A program made the translations under genes and the position numbers. From JACKEQ01 sp041389565 (GTDB lineage Bacteria; Myxococcota_A; UBA796; GCA-2862545), in NCBI GenBank assembly GCA_041389565.1, contig JAWKRP010000038.1, forward strand, positions 1 through 64,000: a stretch of 64,000 nt of DNA, in the 5' to 3' direction. A model generated the notes under the pieces. That model saw only the letters and a program-made list of their open reading frames with translations, did no database searches and was not told the origin of the DNA. This document shows positions 16,602 through 24,512 of this stretch, piece after piece (position 1 is the first letter of the stretch; each line of letters begins with the position of its first letter).

Positions 16602-17399
16602 CTGCGGTCCGGCTGGCGAGTTCCCCTTCCGCGTGGCTCCCAGGTCGAGTGCGCGCTTCACGTAGGCGCGCTCTTCCGGGGTGTCGGGCTGGGCTCCGGC
16701 CAGGGTGTCTCGGGTCGATGCCTCGGCTTCGGTCCCACGGGCGACGTACAGGTACAGGTCGACCAACGGCTCCACGTGGTCGGGCCTCTGCTTGATCACG
16801 GCACGTAGGCCCGTGGTCGCGGCCTCCGCGTCACCTCCGATCCAGTCCGGCCGCTCTGCCAGCAGGAGGGCGTCCGTCCAGGCCGTGAGCCAGGCGTCGG
16901 CTCCGCTCTGACGGGCATGCGCCAGGAGCGGGTCGAGATCCTGGAGATCGAGCGTGGCCCCGGGGGCCCCGAACTCCACCATCCAGCGCGCCCATGCGTG
17001 GCCCGCCCACGTCGCGCAGAGCTCCCGCTCCTCGGGGATGCTGGCCAGGGCCTCCTCGAGCCCGGACTCCAGGCGGAGCGCGTGCACGCGGGGGTCGTCG
17101 AGCACGCACTGCCAGGCCTGCGCACGCGCGGCGCCGAACGCAGCGACCCGTGCCGCCGGTTCGTCCAGGGTGAGCCCACGCGCGACCCCCACCCGCGCGA
17201 GGCGCCACGCGACGGCCGGGCTCTGGGGGCGCAGCGCGTAGGCCCGCTGGAGCGCGGCATCCACGGGATCGAGCCCGTCGCGACCGCGCGCATCCCACGC
17301 TGCGTCGGCTTCGGCGAGCAGTGGGGCGAGCAGGTCGACGGCGGCCTGGCGATTCTTGGGACAGCCCGCGCACAGCAGGATCAGCAGGAGCGAACGCAC
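16599..17399 (-). CDS. Lipoprotein with TPR-like helical repeats
   Basis: A 266-residue protein. The N-terminus RSLLLILLCAGC is a signal peptide with a lipobox-like CAGC, slightly unusual at the -3 position. The rest is Ala/Leu-rich helical, with TPR-like segments (ALQRAYALRPQSPAVAWRLARVG; GLRAVIKQRPDHVEPLVDLYLYVARG). It is similar in style to the many small lipoproteins in this window. The start is GTG, and its 5' end lies only 23 bases from the divergent thioredoxin-like gene. Its stop codon comes from the adjoining repeat array. Function unknown. Confidence 0.72.
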   Translation of the reverse strand: MRSLLLILLCAGCPKNRQAAVDLLAPLLAEADAAWDARGRDGLDPVDAALQRAYALRPQSPAVAWRLARVGVARGLTLDEPAARVAAFGAARAQAWQCVLDDPRVHALRLESGLEEALASIPEERELCATWAGHAWARWMVEFGAPGATLDLQDLDPLLAHARQSGADAWLTAWTDALLLAERPDWIGGDAEAATTGLRAVIKQRPDHVEPLVDLYLYVARGTEAEASTRDTLAGAQPDTPEERAYVKRALDLGATRKGNSPAGPQ

Positions 17400-17422
17400 G
17401 CCAGGAGGTTACCGGAAGCTCC

Positions 17423-17905
17423 ATGTTCGCGCTGCTCCTCATCGCCTGCAATCCGGCGCCTCCCCCACCTGCCCCTCTGCCCGTGGGTTTCCACGAGGTC
17501 GGCATCGACGCGATCGTCGACGAGATGGCCTCTACGCAGGCCCGGCCGCGCGTCTACAACTTCTGGGCGACGTGGTGTGCCCCCTGCATGCAGGAGCTGC
17601 CGGAGCTGCGCGAGTTCTCCGACGCCCGCAACGACGTCGATCTGGTGCTCGTGAACGTCGACACCGCGAACGTCCAGCAGTCGCGCGTGCGTCCCGTGCT
17701 GCAGCGCCTCCATCTCGACCAGGTGCGCAGCCTCGGCCTCGCCGACCCCGATCCCGTGTACGCCCTCGGAAAGCTCGAGGGCTGGCCCAACAGCCTGCCG
17801 GTCACCATGGTGGTGTCGGCCAGCGGCGAACGCACGGGGCAGTTCAACGTGTCGGTCACCCGCGACCGGCTCGACCGCGCGATCGACGAGCTCGTGCACC
17901 CGTAG
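17423..17905 (+). CDS. TlpA-like thioredoxin-fold lipoprotein
   Basis: A 160-residue protein. A very short N-terminus, MFALLLIAC, ends in a lipobox (LIAC) and lacks a basic n-region. It is followed by a Pro-rich spacer and a thioredoxin fold with the redox motif WCAPC (Cys ~52 and ~55) after YNFWATWC. The cis-Pro is probably in SLPVTMVV. TlpA/ResA-type proteins reduce disulfides outside the cytoplasmic membrane, for example in cytochrome c maturation. Its TAG stop shares its G with the first base of the tRNA-Leu gene. Confidence 0.85.
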   Translation: MFALLLIACNPAPPPPAPLPVGFHEVGIDAIVDEMASTQARPRVYNFWATWCAPCMQELPELREFSDARNDVDLVLVNVDTANVQQSRVRPVLQRLHLDQVRSLGLADPDPVYALGKLEGWPNSLPVTMVVSASGERTGQFNVSVTRDRLDRAIDELVHP

Positions 17906-17988
17906 CCCGGATGGTGGAACTGGTAGACACAGGGGACTTAAAATCCCCTTTCCGCAAGGGAGTGCGGGTTCGATCCCCGCTCCGGGCA
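17905..17988 (+). tRNA. tRNA-Leu (anticodon TAA)
   Basis: An 84-nt class II tRNA. Acceptor GCCCGGA/TCCGGGC is perfectly paired with discriminator A. The anticodon stem GGGGA/TCCCC holds loop CTTAAAA (anticodon TAA, reads UUA), and a long variable arm (TTTCCGCAAGGGAG) is typical of Leu. CCA is not fully encoded. The first base is the last base of the upstream stop codon, so the tRNA must be released from, or transcribed within, the coding transcript. Confidence 0.95.
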
Positions 17989-17993
17989 CCTCG

Positions 17994-18722
17994 CTATGCC
18001 GCCGTGTCGGCCTCGAGCTGACGCACGCGGTCCTTCACGCGCTTCCACGCCTCGATCGCGAACGCGGCATCCGACTCGAAGTCCGCGGGACGCATCGCCG
18101 GACCCACGTGCAGGTACACGTCCTGGAACGGGTGGGCCGTGAACGTGCCGACGGGCAGCGTGCGATCCGTGTGCATCACCGCGCAGGGCACGACCGGCAG
18201 GCCCGCTTCGTAGGCATCCCGCACCAGCGTCAGGAACACCTTGCTCTTGATCTGGCCGTCGCGGGAGCGCGTGCCCTCCGGGAACACCTGGATCCGGTGC
18301 CCGTTCTTCACGAGGAACAGCACCTCGTCCCGCGCCCGGGCCCGGGCGTTCCGGTCGCGCCGGTCGAAGTACACGGCGCCTGCGAGCCACCCGAACAGCC
18401 CGATCACCGGGAAGAACAGGATGGCGCGCTTCGACAGCCCGTTGGACTGTACCCAGCCCATCAGCAGGAGCGGGTCGACCCACGAGCGATGGTTGCAGAC
18501 GAGGATGGCCCCCTCGCCTTCCGCGAGGCCCGGCTCGCCGTCGACGTGCACGCGCGCCATCAACACGCCGCGCACGACCAGGCGCGCCCATGCAGCCGCG
18601 GCCACCATCGTGTATCGCTCGCGGCGACCGCGCGGAATCGGGAGGAAGGGCAACACGCCGAGGCCGCCGTACACGAGTCCGGTCAGCACACCCATCAGGA
18701 TGCCCCACCCCGCGAACAGCAT
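17994..18722 (-). CDS. plsC: 1-acyl-sn-glycerol-3-phosphate acyltransferase family
   Basis: A 242-residue membrane acyltransferase that makes phosphatidic acid or acylates a related lipid. An N-terminal hydrophobic segment (~5-30) precedes the catalytic NHRSWVD (77-83, the NHx4D motif), and the acceptor-binding FPEGTRS follows at ~147-153. The PCAVMHTDR segment matches the family's last block. The start ATG was taken at 18722. It is convergent with tRNA-Leu (5-base gap) and lies downstream of tRNA-Ala(GGC), separated by a terminator. Confidence 0.88.
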   Translation of the reverse strand: MLFAGWGILMGVLTGLVYGGLGVLPFLPIPRGRRERYTMVAAAAWARLVVRGVLMARVHVDGEPGLAEGEGAILVCNHRSWVDPLLLMGWVQSNGLSKRAILFFPVIGLFGWLAGAVYFDRRDRNARARARDEVLFLVKNGHRIQVFPEGTRSRDGQIKSKVFLTLVRDAYEAGLPVVPCAVMHTDRTLPVGTFTAHPFQDVYLHVGPAMRPADFESDAAFAIEAWKRVKDRVRQLEADTAA

Positions 18723-18776
18723 GCCGAACAGCCGCGTGATGACCGACTCCCCTGGAAACCTGGGCCCGAAACACGA

Positions 18777-18803
18777 AACCCTCTGCGGAAGTCGCAGAGG
18801 GTT
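18777..18803 (-). terminator. Terminator of tRNA-Ala(GGC)
   Basis: A perfect 11-bp inverted repeat AACCCTCTGCG-(5)-CGCAGAGGGTT. On the minus strand it is followed by TTCGTGTTTCG. It starts 7 bases beyond the 3' end of the tRNA on that strand. Confidence 0.75.
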
Positions 18804-18809
18804 CGAGAG

Positions 18810-18882
18810 TGGAGGAGATGGGGATCGAACCCACGACCTCTAGAATGCCATTCTAGCGCTCTCCCAGCTGAGCTACACCCCC
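18810..18882 (-). tRNA. tRNA-Ala (anticodon GGC)
   Basis: A 73-nt tRNA. Acceptor GGGGGTG pairs with CTCCTCC, including the G3:U70 alanine identity pair but with one U6:U67 mismatch. The anticodon stem CTAGA/TCTAG holds loop ATGGCAT (GGC), and the T-loop TTCGATC closes a GTGGG/CCCAT stem. Discriminator A; CCA is not encoded. Confidence 0.93.
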
Positions 18883-18908
18883 GCGTCGCTTTCGCGAACG
18901 CCCTTCGT

Positions 18909-19280
18909 CTATTCCGAGTCTGCAGAGGGCGCAACGTCTGGGTGGTCGGCTTTCCACTCCTCGAGCTCCGCCTCCAGCTCCGCGATCCGGGTCATCGCCT
19001 TCCGGAGCGCAGGATGGTCGATCTCGCCCGCCTCCACGAGTCGCTGGGCGGTCTTGCCGAGCCGGATCCAGAAGTGCTCGAGGTCTTTCTTCTTCTGCCG
19101 GAGCTCGAGTCGGCGACGCGAGCTGTCGGCCGCGCGCGCGAGCTCCCGCTTCGAACGGCGGAAGGCCCGCTGGACGAGCAGGGCCAGCGCGTCGGCGAAG
19201 GGGGCGGGCTCGAAGGAGCCGGGGTCGCCCGCGGTGGCGGAGCGGGCGTCGTCGGGGGCGTTGCGTGGGTCGTCGGACAT
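18909..19280 (-). CDS. Small charged coiled-coil protein
   Basis: A 123-residue soluble protein. ATG at 19280 begins MSDDPRNAPDD; longer in-frame starts lack support. Residues ~35-110 are strongly helical and charged (RRSKRELARAADSSRRRLEL, then AELEAELEEW), which suggests a coiled coil. No family recognised. It lies just upstream of tRNA-Ala(GGC) on the same strand. Confidence 0.55.
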   Translation of the reverse strand: MSDDPRNAPDDARSATAGDPGSFEPAPFADALALLVQRAFRRSKRELARAADSSRRRLELRQKKKDLEHFWIRLGKTAQRLVEAGEIDHPALRKAMTRIAELEAELEEWKADHPDVAPSADSE

Positions 19281-19312
19281 GCCGCACAGTCTGGGCACGA
19301 ACGCCGCGCAGT

Positions 19313-19894
19313 TCAACCGCCCGTGGGTTTCGCCTGCACGAACGGCACGAATCTACCGTCACGCCACACGTGGACCATCGGCGTCACGGCGTCTTCGGAG
19401 GCTTCGTAGATCTCGCGCACCCCCACGGCCATCACGCGATCGAGCTCCGGAGAGCCCGCCTCCCACGTCAGGAACACGCCCGTGCTGGGGATCGCCACGC
19501 GCACGAGCTTCTCCCGCGAGCCCGCCACCAGGGGGGCCACCGCCCAGCCGTCTCCATCGCGGAGGTCGTGGTACACGGCGTCCATGTCGACCACCTTCTG
19601 AGCGGTCGGCTCGTTCTCGAGCACCTTCTGCGCGCCCTTCGTGACGTGGGACACGAGCGCGTCGAGGTCGGTCTGCCAGGCTGTGAGGTCGGCGACCGTC
19701 ACCCAGCGCCGCTTCTGCCCCTCCCACACCCGGAAGCACAGCAGCGCGTGCTCGGGCAGCAGGGGTGCGCAAGCCAGACCCGGCTTGCGCGGAAACGCCT
19801 TCTCGTACTGGGCGGGAGCGTCGGCCGGCGCCGCGGCCGGGCGCACCCCCTCCGGGATGGCCGCCAGCGCAGCGCACACGAGCGCCAGGATCAC
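19313..19894 (-). CDS. Secreted protein of unknown function
   Basis: A 193-residue protein whose GTG start overlaps the stop of the upstream cNMP-binding gene (GTGA). The N-terminus ILALVCAALAAIPEGV looks like a signal peptide. The mature part contains two Cys (LACAPLL, ALLCFRVW) and a run of Trp/Val-rich strands near its end (MVHVWRDGRFVPFVQ). I recognise no domain. Translational coupling suggests it works with, or is regulated with, the cNMP-binding protein. Confidence 0.68.
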   Translation of the reverse strand: MILALVCAALAAIPEGVRPAAAPADAPAQYEKAFPRKPGLACAPLLPEHALLCFRVWEGQKRRWVTVADLTAWQTDLDALVSHVTKGAQKVLENEPTAQKVVDMDAVYHDLRDGDGWAVAPLVAGSREKLVRVAIPSTGVFLTWEAGSPELDRVMAVGVREIYEASEDAVTPMVHVWRDGRFVPFVQAKPTGG

Positions 19895-20421
19895 TCGGCC
19901 ACCGCGGCGTCTTCGACGATCGGTGCGAGCCCCTGACGCACCACGGCCGGCGAGTCCTGCTTCAGCAGACCCACCAGACGCGCGGTGGTCTGCCGCTGGC
20001 GCGACACGAGCACCATCGCGATCTGGTGCACCAGCTTGTAGGCCGCGAGCGTGCCTGCACCGAGCAGCTCGTTGAACGCGTCGCGCGGGAACCGGAACGA
20101 CGTGACGGCCGTCTTCGCGATGACCGTGGCGGAGCGCGGCGACCCGTCGAGGATCGCCATCTCGCCGAAGCACGTGCGCGGGCCGAGGTTCGCGACCACG
20201 CGCTTGCCGGCCCCGGCATCCTTCACGACCTCGACCTCGCCGCGGAACACGACGTACCAGGCGTCTCCCGGCTCGCCCTCGCGGAAGACGGCCTCACCGG
20301 CATCGAGGCTGCGCACCTGCATGATGTGCACGATCTGCGACAGCTCGATGGCGTCGAGATCTCCGAACATCGGCGTATCGAGCAGGAAGTTGATGATCTC
20401 TTCGAGAGTCGGATTCACCAA
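19891..20421 (-). CDS. Cyclic nucleotide-binding domain protein
   Basis: A 176-residue protein built around a CNB (CAP_ED-like) domain: an N-terminal helix (LEEIINFLLDTPMFGDL), GEAVFREGEPGDAWYVVFRG, and the phosphate-binding cassette FGEMAILDGSPRSATV with its Arg. A long C-terminal helix (LVHQIAMVLVSRQRQTTARL) resembles the dimerisation helix of Crp-type factors. No helix-turn-helix follows, so it is a stand-alone sensor rather than a complete Crp regulator. The start is uncertain: TTG at 20421 lies seven bases after GGAG, with GTG one codon downstream or two codons upstream as alternatives. Confidence 0.82.
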   Translation of the reverse strand: MVNPTLEEIINFLLDTPMFGDLDAIELSQIVHIMQVRSLDAGEAVFREGEPGDAWYVVFRGEVEVVKDAGAGKRVVANLGPRTCFGEMAILDGSPRSATVIAKTAVTSFRFPRDAFNELLGAGTLAAYKLVHQIAMVLVSRQRQTTARLVGLLKQDSPAVVRQGLAPIVEDAAVAE

Positions 20422-20559
20422 GTACACACTCCTCGATCCGAATAGCACGAAAGCCCCCCGGCGTGTTCCGTCCGGTCCGTTCGGCGTGCTACGAAGGGGC
20501 CCACCTGGAGGACGCCGCTGGACGGGCACCCGACCTGGCTCGAGACCGACGACCCGATC

Positions 20560-22059
20560 GTGGACGGGGCCGTCTCGGTCTGCCCGGTGCGCGACGACTC
20601 CTCCCGCGACGGCGTGCGGATCCAGCTCGTCGAAGACGACCCCGACCGGCTCGAGGACTTCGACGCGTTCTACGACGGGCTCCCGAAGAGCCCGGTGTTC
20701 CAGATCCTCGACCGCGACAGCGGCTGGGTGGTGTTCGCAGACGCCGAGGAGGAGCCCGCCGACCTGCGTCGGTTCGGCATCGAGGCCATCGACGGGCTCG
20801 AGCGCGTCTCCGCACACCTCAGAGGCCTGAGCGCCGACGAGGTCCGCGTCGCGTCCACTGGAGGTCTCGAGCTCCAGCCCCGCTACCGGCCCGACCCCGA
20901 GAACAGCGCATGGTCCGGGCTCGCCGACTACCTGGCCCGACACAGCCCCCACGGGCGAGACCCCAGGATCGACGAAGCCGTCGCCGCCCTCCGCGACCCG
21001 GCCCCCGAGATCCGCCGCATCGCCCGCCACCACCTCGTGGGCACCCGTCCGGCGGCCACGCTCACGCGCACGGGAGAGCTCAAGCTCACCGTCGTGCCCA
21101 CGGCGAAGCCCGCCAGCGGCACGCTCGACCGTCCCCCACCCCGTGCGGCCGTGCTGATCCCGGTGGAGACCCTCAAGAAGCTCGGCCCGCGCGAGCGTTC
21201 CGCGGCTGCCGGGCTCGCGAGCGTGCCGCTCTCGGTGCTCGACGGGCTCACCGCGGCCGGTCTGCCGCTCGTGATCGAGCCCCACCGGCGCTCGCGCGAC
21301 GCGAGGTCCGCGGCCGACCGCATCCGTCGGGACACCGGTCTCCCCGTGGAGGCTGCGACGGGCGGGAGCACGGTCGCGGCCGCGTGGTCGGTCTCGCTCG
21401 CTGCCACGGGTGCCGCCACGGCGTTCGCCGCGTTCACCCTCAGCCTGATCGGCATCTGGGTCGTTCCGCTCCTGGGCTTCCTGCTGGCGCTCGGCCTGAT
21501 GGCGATGTCGGCCCGCACCGGCTGGACGTGGGTGTCGCAGCGCTCCCTGCTGTCCGCGGCCCAGGAGTCCGACCGCGAAGCCCAGGAGGAACGCGCCCGT
21601 CGCGTGGCGAACCCCGCGCTCGCCCGAGCCTGGACCGCCCTCGCCGATGCCCGCACCGCGCTGGCCCAGGCGGAGCTGCCCCAGGCGCCCGCCGCCGACG
21701 TGCGGTCCGTGCTCAAGGCCGCCGAAGCGGAGATCGAGGCGCTCGTGCGGTCTCAGGACGCCGCGCGCTCGTCGGGATCGGGGGTGTCGTCTGCCGAGCT
21801 CCTCGCCCGCATCGCGGAGATCCCGGGCACCGACCCGGCGAGCGTGGCGCGGCGCGAGCGCCTCGAGCGCAGCCTGGCCGACGTCGAGGCCCTCGAGGCC
21901 CGGCGCCGCCACATCACCGACGAAGCGAACGCGATCGAGGCTGTGCTGGCCGAGGTCACCGCCTCCCTGGCGCGCTGGGAGGCCGACGTGGGCGACGAGG
22001 TGGCGCTCGATCAGCTGCTGGGGGCGGCCCGACGCGTGTCCGCGCGGAGGCTGGAGTAG
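20560..22059 (+). CDS. Membrane protein with C-terminal coiled coil, unknown function
   Basis: A 499-residue protein. The first ~190 residues are acidic and Asp/Arg-rich with no recognised fold. Residues ~215-270 are basic, and two adjacent transmembrane helices lie at about 270-320 (AATGAATAFAAFTLSLIGIW; LLGFLLALGLMAM). The last ~170 residues are helical and coiled-coil-like. The annotated GTG at 20560 has no ribosome-binding site; a CTG in the same frame at 20518 has GGAGG six bases upstream, so the true N-terminus may be 14 residues longer. It overlaps the next gene by one base (TAGTG). Confidence 0.7.
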   Translation: MDGAVSVCPVRDDSSRDGVRIQLVEDDPDRLEDFDAFYDGLPKSPVFQILDRDSGWVVFADAEEEPADLRRFGIEAIDGLERVSAHLRGLSADEVRVASTGGLELQPRYRPDPENSAWSGLADYLARHSPHGRDPRIDEAVAALRDPAPEIRRIARHHLVGTRPAATLTRTGELKLTVVPTAKPASGTLDRPPPRAAVLIPVETLKKLGPRERSAAAGLASVPLSVLDGLTAAGLPLVIEPHRRSRDARSAADRIRRDTGLPVEAATGGSTVAAAWSVSLAATGAATAFAAFTLSLIGIWVVPLLGFLLALGLMAMSARTGWTWVSQRSLLSAAQESDREAQEERARRVANPALARAWTALADARTALAQAELPQAPAADVRSVLKAAEAEIEALVRSQDAARSSGSGVSSAELLARIAEIPGTDPASVARRERLERSLADVEALEARRRHITDEANAIEAVLAEVTASLARWEADVGDEVALDQLLGAARRVSARRLE

Positions 22060-22685
22060 TGGCGGCATCGGGCCGTCCACGCCGGGATCTCCTCGTCCGC
22101 TTCGCCCTCGACGGGCCCGAGCCGCGGGTCGACGTCGGCGCCGACCATGGCTTCGTGGCCGCCGACATCGGGGCCATCGCGAGCGAGCGTCAGATCGTGC
22201 GCGGCCGTCCGCTCGGGCTCGACTGGGTCACCGCCGACGGGCTCGACTGCTTCCGCGACCTCGGCACCGCCGTGATCGCGGGCATGGGGTATCGCAGCAT
22301 CGGGCGCATCCTCGAGCGGGGCCCGCGGGTCGAGCGGGCCGTGCTGCACGCCCAGGACGACCCGTGCGCGCTCCGCGTGTGGCTCGCGGCGAACGGCTGG
22401 CGCATCGTGCAGGAAGGTCTGGCCCCGGAGGCCCGTCGGTTCGCGGAGGTCGTCGTCGCCGTGCCCGGTCACGAGGCCCATACCGGTCTCGAGCTGGAAT
22501 ACGGCCCGGTTCTGCTCCACGACGGAGACCCGTGGCTTCTGACACACCTCGCACAACTGGAAGGGCACCTCGCGCGCCTCGTCGAGCAGACCCGCCCCGT
22601 TCGCTCCGTGTGGGAAGGGCACGTCGCCCGCCTGGAGTTCGTGCGACGCCAGCGAGCCCGACTCGACCCCGCTCTCGACGGTTGA
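22059..22685 (+). CDS. trmK: tRNA (adenine22-N1)-methyltransferase-like (TrmK/COG2384)
   Basis: A 208-residue class I SAM-dependent methyltransferase. The SAM loop is DVGADHGFVAADI, corresponding to TrmK's DIGSDH motif, and VIAGMGYRSIGRIL matches the family's IAGMGG block. The C-terminal ~60 residues are a helical region, as in TrmK. This family methylates N1 of A22 in tRNA in Gram-positives; members in other phyla are poorly studied, so the substrate is inferred. The start GTG overlaps the previous TAG. Confidence 0.75.
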   Translation: MAASGRPRRDLLVRFALDGPEPRVDVGADHGFVAADIGAIASERQIVRGRPLGLDWVTADGLDCFRDLGTAVIAGMGYRSIGRILERGPRVERAVLHAQDDPCALRVWLAANGWRIVQEGLAPEARRFAEVVVAVPGHEAHTGLELEYGPVLLHDGDPWLLTHLAQLEGHLARLVEQTRPVRSVWEGHVARLEFVRRQRARLDPALDG

Positions 22686-22711
22686 GGATCGGTCGATTCA
22701 TCGGCTAACGT
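22682..22711 (+). promoter_or_regulatory. Possible promoter of the MYXO-CTERM-like gene
   Basis: TTGAGG at 22682-22687 and TAACGT at 22706-22711, 18 bases apart and 23 bases before the ATG. The match is weak, but this is the only 48-base gap in which a promoter could lie. Confidence 0.3.
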
Positions 22712-22733
22712 CCGGGGAGTACGTGGAGTCCGC

Positions 22734-24452
22734 ATGCTCGCCTTGGCCCTCACCCTCGGCTCCCCCGCCGCCCGCGCCGACCATCCCCCGGGCACCGTGT
22801 TGTCCGACGCGGTGGTCGTCGACGTGAGCGACGACGGTCTCGATGCGTTCCTGCCCATCGTCGACAGCCTTCTGCCCTCGCAGATCGACATCCCCACGTT
22901 CGCCGACTCCGACGAGGGCGGCTGCATCTGGGGTCTGTGCGCCTACGAGTACGAGTACAGCATCACGAACGGCTGGGCGACGATCACCATCAACGACGCC
23001 GACATCACGCCGGGGAACGGCTCGCTCCACCTCGACGCGAACCTCACCGTCCAGGTCAACCAGCAGTCCGACCCCGTCGACATCTACCTCCATGGCACCG
23101 GCATCGAGATCATCTCGATCACCGAGAACTGCGACGCCTGGGTCACGCCGTTCGACATCCAGGTCGAGGGCGACATCTTTCTCGACCTCGACCCCAACAC
23201 GGGCCTCGCCACGGTCGACCTCCCTCCGCTCGCCTGGCAGTGGACGCTCACGGGCGACGACTTCTCGCTCACGAACTGCGGCGCCGTGAACACCATCGAA
23301 GACTTTTTGGGCTTCTTCGGGGTCGACGTGTTCGGCCTCGTGCTCGACTTCGTGGAGCCCGAGGTCGCGTCCGCCATCGATGGCCTCACGACCGATCTCG
23401 ACCTCGAGACGGCGGTGAACGACGCCCTCGCGAGCGCCACGATCTCCGAGGAGATCGACCTCGCCGGCGTCATCCTGTCGGTCGACGTGGCCCCGTCCGA
23501 CCTCGAGATCGTGCCCGAGGGCGTGCGCATCTCGCTCGACGGCTCGATCGACGCCCCCGCGAACCCCTGCGTGCTCCCCTACGGCATCACCGAGTCGCTC
23601 GCGACGCCCTCCACGCTGCCCGCCATCGGCGCGTTCGCGACCGGGCTCCCGTTCACCCCGCACGTGGCGGTCTACGCCGACGACGACCTCGTGAACCAGG
23701 GCCTGTTCGCGGTCTGGAACGCCGGGCTGCTGTGCCAGGTGATCGACGACAGCACGGGCGACCTCCCGCTCGCCATCGACACCACGCTGCTCGGCCTCAT
23801 CGCGCCCGGCGTGTACGACGAGCTGTTCCCCGAGTCCAAGCCCCTCACCATCGTCACGCGCCCCACGCTCCCGCCCACGGGCAGCGTGGTCGGCCCGCAC
23901 GACCTCAACATCGACGTGCACGACCTCGGCACCGACTTCTACGCCGAGTTCGAGGGCCGCAAGGCCCGCCTGATGCGCGTCGACCTCCAGGTGGCCGCGG
24001 GCGTCGACATCGACTTCGACGGCACCACGGGTGCGCTCGGCATCGAGGTCGCGCTGGGCGGCGAGTCCGTGTCGGCCGATGTCACCTACAACGAGCTCAC
24101 GCCCGAGTCGAACGCGCAGATCGCCAACCAGCTCGTCGGATTGGTCGACCAGCTCGTCGGTCCGCTCCTCGGAGACGTGCTCGGCGACCTCGCGTTCGAC
24201 ATCCCCTCCTTCGAGGGCTTCGGTCTCCAGCAGGCCGCCATCCGTCCCGCGGGCTCGGCTGGCGATCGGCTCGGCGTGTACGGCTCGATCGGGTCGGTGG
24301 GCTACACCAGCGCCGGCTGCGGCGACGGCAGCGGCGGCTGCGACGCGGGTGCGGGCTGCGCCGACACCGGGTGCAGCAGCGGGCGCGTGCCCGTCCGGCT
24401 CGCGTTCATCGGCTTCGCGCTCCTGCTCGCCGGGCTGCGTCGTCGCCGGTAG
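22734..24452 (+). CDS. Large secreted protein with MYXO-CTERM-like C-terminal sorting signal
   Basis: A 572-residue protein. Residues 1-16 form a signal peptide ending in ARA, with ATG preceded by GGAG at five bases. The mature part is acidic, Asp/Thr/Val-rich and beta-rich, with long amphipathic stretches (FLPIVDSLLPSQIDIP; IANQLVGLVDQLVGPLLGDV). These recall lipid-binding tubular (TULIP/BPI-like) proteins, though I cannot establish membership. The end has a Cys-rich run (CGDGSGGCDAGAGC, then CADTGC), a hydrophobic helix (LAFIGFALLLAGL) and RRRR. This is the tripartite pattern of MYXO-CTERM proteins, which are processed and displayed on the cell surface. The TAG stop abuts a repeat array. 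Confidence 0.78.
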   Translation: MLALALTLGSPAARADHPPGTVLSDAVVVDVSDDGLDAFLPIVDSLLPSQIDIPTFADSDEGGCIWGLCAYEYEYSITNGWATITINDADITPGNGSLHLDANLTVQVNQQSDPVDIYLHGTGIEIISITENCDAWVTPFDIQVEGDIFLDLDPNTGLATVDLPPLAWQWTLTGDDFSLTNCGAVNTIEDFLGFFGVDVFGLVLDFVEPEVASAIDGLTTDLDLETAVNDALASATISEEIDLAGVILSVDVAPSDLEIVPEGVRISLDGSIDAPANPCVLPYGITESLATPSTLPAIGAFATGLPFTPHVAVYADDDLVNQGLFAVWNAGLLCQVIDDSTGDLPLAIDTTLLGLIAPGVYDELFPESKPLTIVTRPTLPPTGSVVGPHDLNIDVHDLGTDFYAEFEGRKARLMRVDLQVAAGVDIDFDGTTGALGIEVALGGESVSADVTYNELTPESNAQIANQLVGLVDQLVGPLLGDVLGDLAFDIPSFEGFGLQQAAIRPAGSAGDRLGVYGSIGSVGYTSAGCGDGSGGCDAGAGCADTGCSSGRVPVRLAFIGFALLLAGLRRRR

Positions 24453-24512
24453 GGGACCGTCCCTGGGCCCCTCCGGGACTCACGGACCGTCCCTGCGTGC
24501 CCTCGGGACTCA
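24453..24512. repeat. Two copies of the 30-bp repeat filling a convergent intergenic gap
   Basis: Two units fill the whole space between the plus-strand stop TAG (24450-24452) and the minus-strand stop, whose complement TCA (24510-24512) is the end of the second unit. Each has GGACCGTCCCTG in the middle and a GGGACTCA end. Confidence 0.9.
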
